A stretch of DNA of 10,727 nucleotides from NCBI GenBank assembly GCA_964571375.1, contig CAZNBL010000043.1, positions 1-10,727 of the forward strand, written 5' to 3'. Below the pieces are notes generated by a model. That model made no database searches. It was not told where the DNA came from and worked only from the letters and a program-made list of their open reading frames with translations. Shown one piece after another: positions 7,734-10,727 of the stretch. Within the stretch, counting starts at the first letter, position 1, and each line of letters opens with the position of its first letter. The stretch comes from JAFTYR01 sp964571375. GTDB taxonomy: Bacteria > Pseudomonadota > Gammaproteobacteria > Burkholderiales > Burkholderiaceae_F. Both the position numbers and the translations under genes were made by a program.

Positions 7734-7781
7734 AAAAAGGTGCAATTTCCCTGTCGCCCCCAGAATTTCGGGATATTGCAC
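7734..7781 (-). terminator. Terminator-like hairpin in the pncB leader (attenuator candidate)
   Basis: On the minus strand GTGCAATATCCC (7781-7770) pairs with GGGAAATTGCAC (7751-7740), 12 positions with one A-A mismatch, around an 18-nt loop, and is followed by C and TTTTT (7738-7734). The U-run exists only on the minus strand. No leftward gene lies upstream that it could terminate, since fdxA points away, and it sits 40 nt before the pncB start. It is therefore best read as premature termination in the pncB leader. Confidence 0.6.
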
Positions 7782-7797
7782 AAGGATCCCCTCTGGG
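7759..7797 (-). promoter_or_regulatory. Possible antiterminator fold of the pncB leader
   Basis: On the minus strand CCCAGA (7797-7792) can pair with TCTGGG (7764-7759), and inside it GGGAT (7790-7786) with ATCCC (7774-7770). The second pairing uses the same ATCCC that closes the top of the terminator hairpin, so the two folds exclude each other. Pairing is seen; the sensing mechanism (NAD, nicotinate, a protein) is unknown. I do not recognise a known riboswitch class here. Confidence 0.35.
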
Positions 7798-7815
7798 TTT
7801 GCTGTTACATAGTTC

Positions 7816-7845
7816 AAATTATCATAATTTAAATTATGTTAATTT
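7816..7845. repeat. 30-bp AT-rich palindrome between pncB and fdxA
   Basis: The core CATAATTTAAATTATG (7823-7838) is a perfect 16-bp palindrome. After one T-T mismatch on each side it continues with AAATTA/TAATTT, giving 15-bp arms with a single mismatch. A second palindrome, AAATTATCATAATTT (7816-7830), overlaps it. Such overlapping symmetry suits a dimeric repressor site serving one or both divergent genes. I could not match it to a known consensus. Confidence 0.6.
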
Positions 7846-7983
7846 CCGCCGCTCTCTTTTGACGTGCGCAAAACCGTGTTCGATTGCCTATATCGCGTCA
7901 TAAGATGCATCCATTGCAAATCAAATCCGTTAAAATAGTCGGCTTATCTTATTTTTAAGTTCTAGAAATCTGGAGAAAATTCA

Positions 7984-8319
7984 ATGGCACACGTCGTTAC
8001 CGAACCCTGCGTCATCTGCAAATACACTGACTGCGTTGATGTCTGCCCGGTTGACTGCTTCCGCGAAGGCCCGAATTTCCTGGTAATTGACCCGGAAGAA
8101 TGCATTGACTGCGCCGTCTGCATTCCCGAATGCCCGTCCAACGCCATCATGGCTGAAGAAGATGTTCCTGAAGATCAGCAGGAATTCATCTCCCTGAACG
8201 CCGAACTCGCCCGTGTCTGGCCCTCCATCACACGCATGAAGCCCCACAGCGACGAAGCCGACAAGTGGAAGGACGTTGCCGACAAGCGTCAGTACCTCAA
8301 GAAGAGCTGGGAAGAATAA
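7984..8319 (+). CDS. fdxA: 7Fe ferredoxin (3Fe-4S plus 4Fe-4S)
   Basis: A soluble low-potential electron carrier of 111 residues, the Azotobacter ferredoxin I type. The cysteines fit exactly: Cys9, Cys17 and Cys50 for the 3Fe-4S cluster and Cys21, Cys40, Cys43 and Cys46 for the 4Fe-4S cluster, in the conserved frames KYTDCVDVCPVDCF and EECIDCAVCIPECP; the extra family cysteines Cys12 and Cys25 are also present. After residue 57 comes the usual C-terminal extension. The ATG has GGAG 8 nt upstream. TAAAAT at 7931-7936 is a possible -10 box, with no clear -35. It heads the operon fdxA-fpr-rnfB-nth; the neighbouring reductase (8 bp downstream) is its likely NADPH-linked partner, as known in Azotobacter and Pseudomonas. 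Confidence 0.97.
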   Translation: MAHVVTEPCVICKYTDCVDVCPVDCFREGPNFLVIDPEECIDCAVCIPECPSNAIMAEEDVPEDQQEFISLNAELARVWPSITRMKPHSDEADKWKDVADKRQYLKKSWEE

Positions 8320-8327
8320 GGTTTTCA

Positions 8328-9098
8328 ATGCTTCCCGAAAACGCATTTACCGTCACTTTGATCGAAAAGCGAGTCTGGCGCGAAGGCCTGGTCTCGCTTC
8401 GATTCGAGCGTCCCGCTGAATTTCATTTCAAGCCCGGACAGTTTGCCCGTATCGGTTTGACGGGCGAAGACGGTACCTATGTCGGACGCGCCTACTCGAC
8501 GGCATCCCGTCCCGAGGATCCGTTCATCGAGTTCTTTATTGTGGCCATCGAGGGCGGTGCCTTATCGCCCCGACTGACCGCGCTTGAAGTCGGCGATCAG
8601 GCCGTACTTGAAGCCGAACCGATGGGCTTTATGACTCCGGACAGAATCCCGGGCGGCTCGGTTCTTTGGCTGCTTTCAAGCGGCACGGGACTTGCGCCTT
8701 TCATCGGCCTTATCCGTAACGAAGAAACCTGGCAGCAGTGGCCGACCGTCGTCGTGGTTCACTCAGTGCGTAACAGAGAAGATCTCGCCTACGAAGACCT
8801 CTTTAAAGAAGTCTCGGAAGACCCGCGTCTTGCGGGTGCCGAAGGCCGTCGTCTCTGCTGCGTGCCGGTTGTCACCCGCGAAAACACGGAGCATCTCTCG
8901 GAGCGCATTCCCGCACTCATCGAAAGCGGCGTCCTCGAAGAAGCTGCCGGCGTCAAGTTCGACAGCGAAGAATCCCGCGTCATGCTCTGCGGCAATCCCG
9001 ACATGGTTCAGGATGTACGCAACCTGCTCAAAAAACAGGGCTTCGTCTCCCCGAGACGAGGCAACCCCGGCAATCTGCTTGCCGAAACACTTTGGTAA
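8328..9098 (+). CDS. fpr: Ferredoxin/flavodoxin-NADP(H) reductase
   Basis: A 256-residue FAD enzyme moving electrons between NADPH and ferredoxin, in the cytosol. The N-terminal FAD barrel shows PGQFARIGL (36-44) and the flavin-binding RAYSTAS (54-60); the NADP domain shows LSSGTGLAPF (116-125) and the VMLCGNPDMV stretch (218-227). It ends in AETLW, with a C-terminal tryptophan like the AEHYW end of E. coli Fpr, placing it in that bacterial subclass rather than the Azotobacter type ending in a different tail. I chose the ATG at 8328 because AAGG lies 6 nt upstream and translation from there matches the family N-terminus; an ATG at 8265 in the same frame would overlap fdxA by 55 bp and adds non-family residues. 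It follows fdxA by 8 bp, supporting a functional pair. Confidence 0.95.
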   Translation: MLPENAFTVTLIEKRVWREGLVSLRFERPAEFHFKPGQFARIGLTGEDGTYVGRAYSTASRPEDPFIEFFIVAIEGGALSPRLTALEVGDQAVLEAEPMGFMTPDRIPGGSVLWLLSSGTGLAPFIGLIRNEETWQQWPTVVVVHSVRNREDLAYEDLFKEVSEDPRLAGAEGRRLCCVPVVTRENTEHLSERIPALIESGVLEEAAGVKFDSEESRVMLCGNPDMVQDVRNLLKKQGFVSPRRGNPGNLLAETLW

Positions 9099-9110
9099 TT
9101 CCTCATCATT

Positions 9111-9680
9111 ATGTTGACGCAAGCTCAGAAGATTGACGCACTGCTGCCTCAGACACAGTGCGAACAATGCGGCTACCGCGGCTGCAAGGCCTACGCCGAA
9201 GCAATTGCCGCAGGCGAAGCCGATATCAACCGCTGTCCTGCAGGCGGCGACGAAGGTATTGCACTTCTCGCCGAACTGACAGGCATCCCGGTCAAGCCTC
9301 TCAATCCCGAATGCGGCGAACATGTTCCGCCCGAAGTCGCCGTAATCGATCCCAAGCGATGCATCGGCTGCTCGCGATGCATCCGGGTCTGCCCGACCGA
9401 TGCCATCCTCGGCAACCCCAAGCATATGCATGCCGTGGACGCCGACCGATGCACGGGCTGCACGCTCTGCACGATCGCCTGCCCGATGGACTGCGTGGAC
9501 ATGATCCGTATCGACCGCGCCTGGGACAAGGCTTGCGCCGATCAAGCCCGTATCTGGTTTGCCGAACGCAATGAGCGACGTGAAAAGCGCCGTCTCGAAG
9601 CCGAGCGCAAACTCAAAGAAAAGAGCAAGGCTCTCGATAAGAAAGCATTCCTTGCCAAGCTTCTCGCCAAAAAGGCTTAA
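9111..9680 (+). CDS. RnfB-type polyferredoxin lacking a membrane anchor
   Basis: An iron-sulfur protein of 189 residues. Residues 8-42 form the RnfB-type Fe-S domain with Cys17, Cys20, Cys25 and Cys42 (IDALLPQTQCEQCGYRGC at 8-25). Two 4Fe-4S ferredoxin motifs follow: Cys84/87/90/94 and Cys114/117/120/124, so three clusters are expected. E. coli RnfB/RsxB starts with a membrane helix before this domain; here only about seven residues precede it, so the protein should be cytosolic. The last 40 residues are a charged Lys/Arg/Glu/Ala-rich helix (from about 150). No other rnf subunit is nearby. The ATG has no clear Shine-Dalgarno and lies 12 bp after fpr, suggesting coupled translation. It probably passes electrons between FdxA/Fpr and unknown partners; the rnfB-nth adjacency echoes the E. 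coli rsx-nth operon. Confidence 0.9.
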   Translation: MLTQAQKIDALLPQTQCEQCGYRGCKAYAEAIAAGEADINRCPAGGDEGIALLAELTGIPVKPLNPECGEHVPPEVAVIDPKRCIGCSRCIRVCPTDAILGNPKHMHAVDADRCTGCTLCTIACPMDCVDMIRIDRAWDKACADQARIWFAERNERREKRRLEAERKLKEKSKALDKKAFLAKLLAKKA

Positions 9681-9683
9681 AAC

Positions 9684-10322
9684 GTGAATAAAGAGAAACG
9701 CGCGGAGATCATGAGGATCCTCTCTGAGCCGGATCCCCATCCGAAAAGCGAGCTGGAATTTTCCAATCCCTTTGAGCTTCTCGTTGCCGTTTCTCTTTCC
9801 GCTCAGGCGACCGACAAATCCGTCAATATTGCGACCCGCCCTCTTTTTGCGGCCGCCCCTACCCCTGAGGCTATCCTTGAACTCGGTGAAGAAAAGCTCA
9901 AGGAATACATCCGCCACGTAGGACTGCACCACACCAAAGCAAAGAACATCATGGCGCTCTGCGCGAAGCTGATCGACGACTTCGGCGGAGAAGTCCCCGC
10001 CGACTTCGATAAATTGGTTTCACTGCCCGGTGTCGGTAAGAAAACAGCCAGCGTCGTATTGAACGTCGCTTTCCGCATTCCCCGTATTGCCGTCGACACG
10101 CATGTGTTCCGCGTTGCCAACCGAACCGGCTACGCCAAAGGCAAAACCACCGACGAGGTGCAGGCCAAGATGGAGCGCTTAACTCCGAAGGAATACCTTC
10201 TCGAAGCGCACCACTACTTCATCTTCCACGGCCGCTACGTCTGTAAGTCGAGAAAACCCGATTGTTCCGGGTGCACCATCCGGCATCTTTGCGAATACAA
10301 AGAAAAGAACGACGCCGAATAA
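9684..10322 (+). CDS. nth: Endonuclease III (DNA glycosylase/AP lyase)
   Basis: Nth removes oxidised pyrimidines from DNA and nicks the abasic site, in base excision repair. The 212 residues line up with E. coli Nth (211) almost without gaps: SAQATD (39-44), the helix-hairpin-helix LPGVGKKTA (114-122) with catalytic Lys120, Asp138 in IAVDTHVFR, and the 4Fe-4S ligands Cys187, Cys194, Cys197 and Cys203. The start codon is GTG, supported by AAGG 8 nt upstream and by the MNKEKRAEIM N-terminus, which matches E. coli from residue 1. It begins 3 bp after the RnfB-type gene and closes the operon. All catalytic and cluster residues are intact. Confidence 0.97.
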   Translation: MNKEKRAEIMRILSEPDPHPKSELEFSNPFELLVAVSLSAQATDKSVNIATRPLFAAAPTPEAILELGEEKLKEYIRHVGLHHTKAKNIMALCAKLIDDFGGEVPADFDKLVSLPGVGKKTASVVLNVAFRIPRIAVDTHVFRVANRTGYAKGKTTDEVQAKMERLTPKEYLLEAHHYFIFHGRYVCKSRKPDCSGCTIRHLCEYKEKNDAE

Positions 10323-10365
10323 AAAAACTGCCCTGCTTGAATCGCTTCAAACAGGGCATTGTTCT
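10323..10365. terminator. Bidirectional terminator between nth and the spermidine-synthase-like gene
   Basis: TGCCCTG (10329-10335) and CAGGGCA (10352-10358) pair perfectly, and inside them TTGAA pairs with TTCAA around TCGC, with one mismatch between. On the plus strand the stem is followed by TTGTTCT; on the minus strand by G and seven Ts, so it is stronger leftward. It starts 6 bp past the nth stop and serves both convergent genes. Confidence 0.85.
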
Positions 10366-10382
10366 ATCCGGAAAACTTCTGG

Positions 10383-10727
10383 TTAAAACTCGAACGTATC
10401 GCCGAGACCGTTTTCCTTCTGAAGGGCCTTGACCCACTTGTCTGCAGGCAGCTTGTAGGCCTTGCGGAATGCTTCGCCTCTCTTTTGCAGCTCGGCGGCA
10501 TCCCAAACCTGCTTCGGACCGGTAGCCGCAATAATGATTCGGTTGCCTTCCTGAACTTCAGGTGTAAAGAGCACGCGGCCGTCGAATGCTTCGCTGATAT
10601 GGTCGAGAGAGCGGCGGAAGTCTTCGCCGCCGAACACGTTGAATGTAGCGTAGCCGGGCTTATTCATCGAACGGCGGCAGAGCTTGTAGAAGGGAACGTC
10701 GTCATAGACCGGACCCCAGCATTCGGC
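10383..10727 (-). CDS. Spermidine synthase-like aminopropyltransferase, C-terminal part
   Basis: Only the last 114 codons are in the window; the gene continues past the right edge. The visible part resembles the C-terminal end of the spermidine-synthase/SAM-type Rossmann fold proteins common in Burkholderiales: AECWGPVYDDVPFYKLCRRS (first 20 residues), where a short strand-helix follows the presumed active-site region, then GYATFNVFGG, FRRSLDHISEAFDGRVLFTP and GNRIIIAATG. The SAM-binding N-terminal half, which would decide between a true polyamine synthase and a paralogue, is not visible, so I give no symbol. It is convergent with nth and ends at the shared terminator. An internal ATG at 10667 is not the start, since the frame stays open and conserved to the edge. 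Confidence 0.78.
   Translation of the reverse strand, partial: AECWGPVYDDVPFYKLCRRSMNKPGYATFNVFGGEDFRRSLDHISEAFDGRVLFTPEVQEGNRIIIAATGPKQVWDAAELQKRGEAFRKAYKLPADKWVKALQKENGLGDTFEF

Noticed and set aside
8265..8327. Upstream ATG extending fpr by 21 codons
   Set aside because: It would overlap the fdxA coding end, has no ribosome-binding sequence, and adds residues that do not fit the reductase N-terminus.
10383..10667. A 94-codon gene starting at the internal ATG at 10667
   Set aside because: The same frame stays open and family-like to the window edge, so this is the end of a longer spermidine-synthase-like gene.
1..10727. Search by eye for insertion sequences, CRISPR repeats, tRNA or rRNA genes and phage genes
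   Set aside because: None seen; the genes are intact, tightly packed housekeeping genes with no direct-repeat arrays or transposase-like frames.

Overview
This is a chromosomal housekeeping window from a Gram-negative betaproteobacterium. The gene order pyrG-kdsA-eno, the rnfB-type gene directly upstream of nth, and the protein variants (E. coli-like Nth, metal-dependent KdsA, FdxA/Fpr pair) all fit Burkholderiales. The moderate base composition, lower than in most Burkholderia, makes me guess a gut Sutterellaceae member; this is inference from memory of family sequences, not a search. I see no mobile elements, CRISPR arrays, rRNA or tRNA.

Layout. Positions 1-7694 are read leftward on the minus strand as four units: (a) pyrG-kdsA-eno, a tight operon with gaps of 3 and 17 bp, with eno running off the left edge; (b) a zinc-type cation diffusion facilitator gene; (c) a 12-TM-type ion transporter of the citrate/Na+:H+ antiporter superfamily, closed by a good intrinsic terminator; (d) pncB, nicotinate phosphoribosyltransferase. 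Between 7695 and 7983 is a divergent control region. From 7984 to 10322 a plus-strand redox operon reads fdxA-fpr-rnfB-type-nth with gaps of 8, 12 and 3 bp. It meets a leftward spermidine-synthase-like gene, cut by the right edge, at a shared hairpin terminator (10323-10365).

Function. The left operon supplies CTP (PyrG), Kdo-8-phosphate for lipopolysaccharide (KdsA; Kdo must be activated with CTP, which links the two genes) and glycolytic enolase. The right operon holds a 7Fe ferredoxin, its NADPH reductase, a soluble RnfB-like polyferredoxin and the Fe-S DNA glycosylase endonuclease III.

The coding genes are ordinary; the signals worth a second look are non-coding. The pncB leader contains what looks like a complete transcription attenuator (a terminator hairpin with a U-run and a mutually exclusive antiterminator) and, next to it, a 30-bp AT-rich near-perfect palindrome. 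The pyrG leader holds a 10-bp hairpin that buries a Shine-Dalgarno-like sequence, plus two copies of an octamer containing GGGCTC. An inverted repeat with 9-bp arms lies in front of the antiporter gene.
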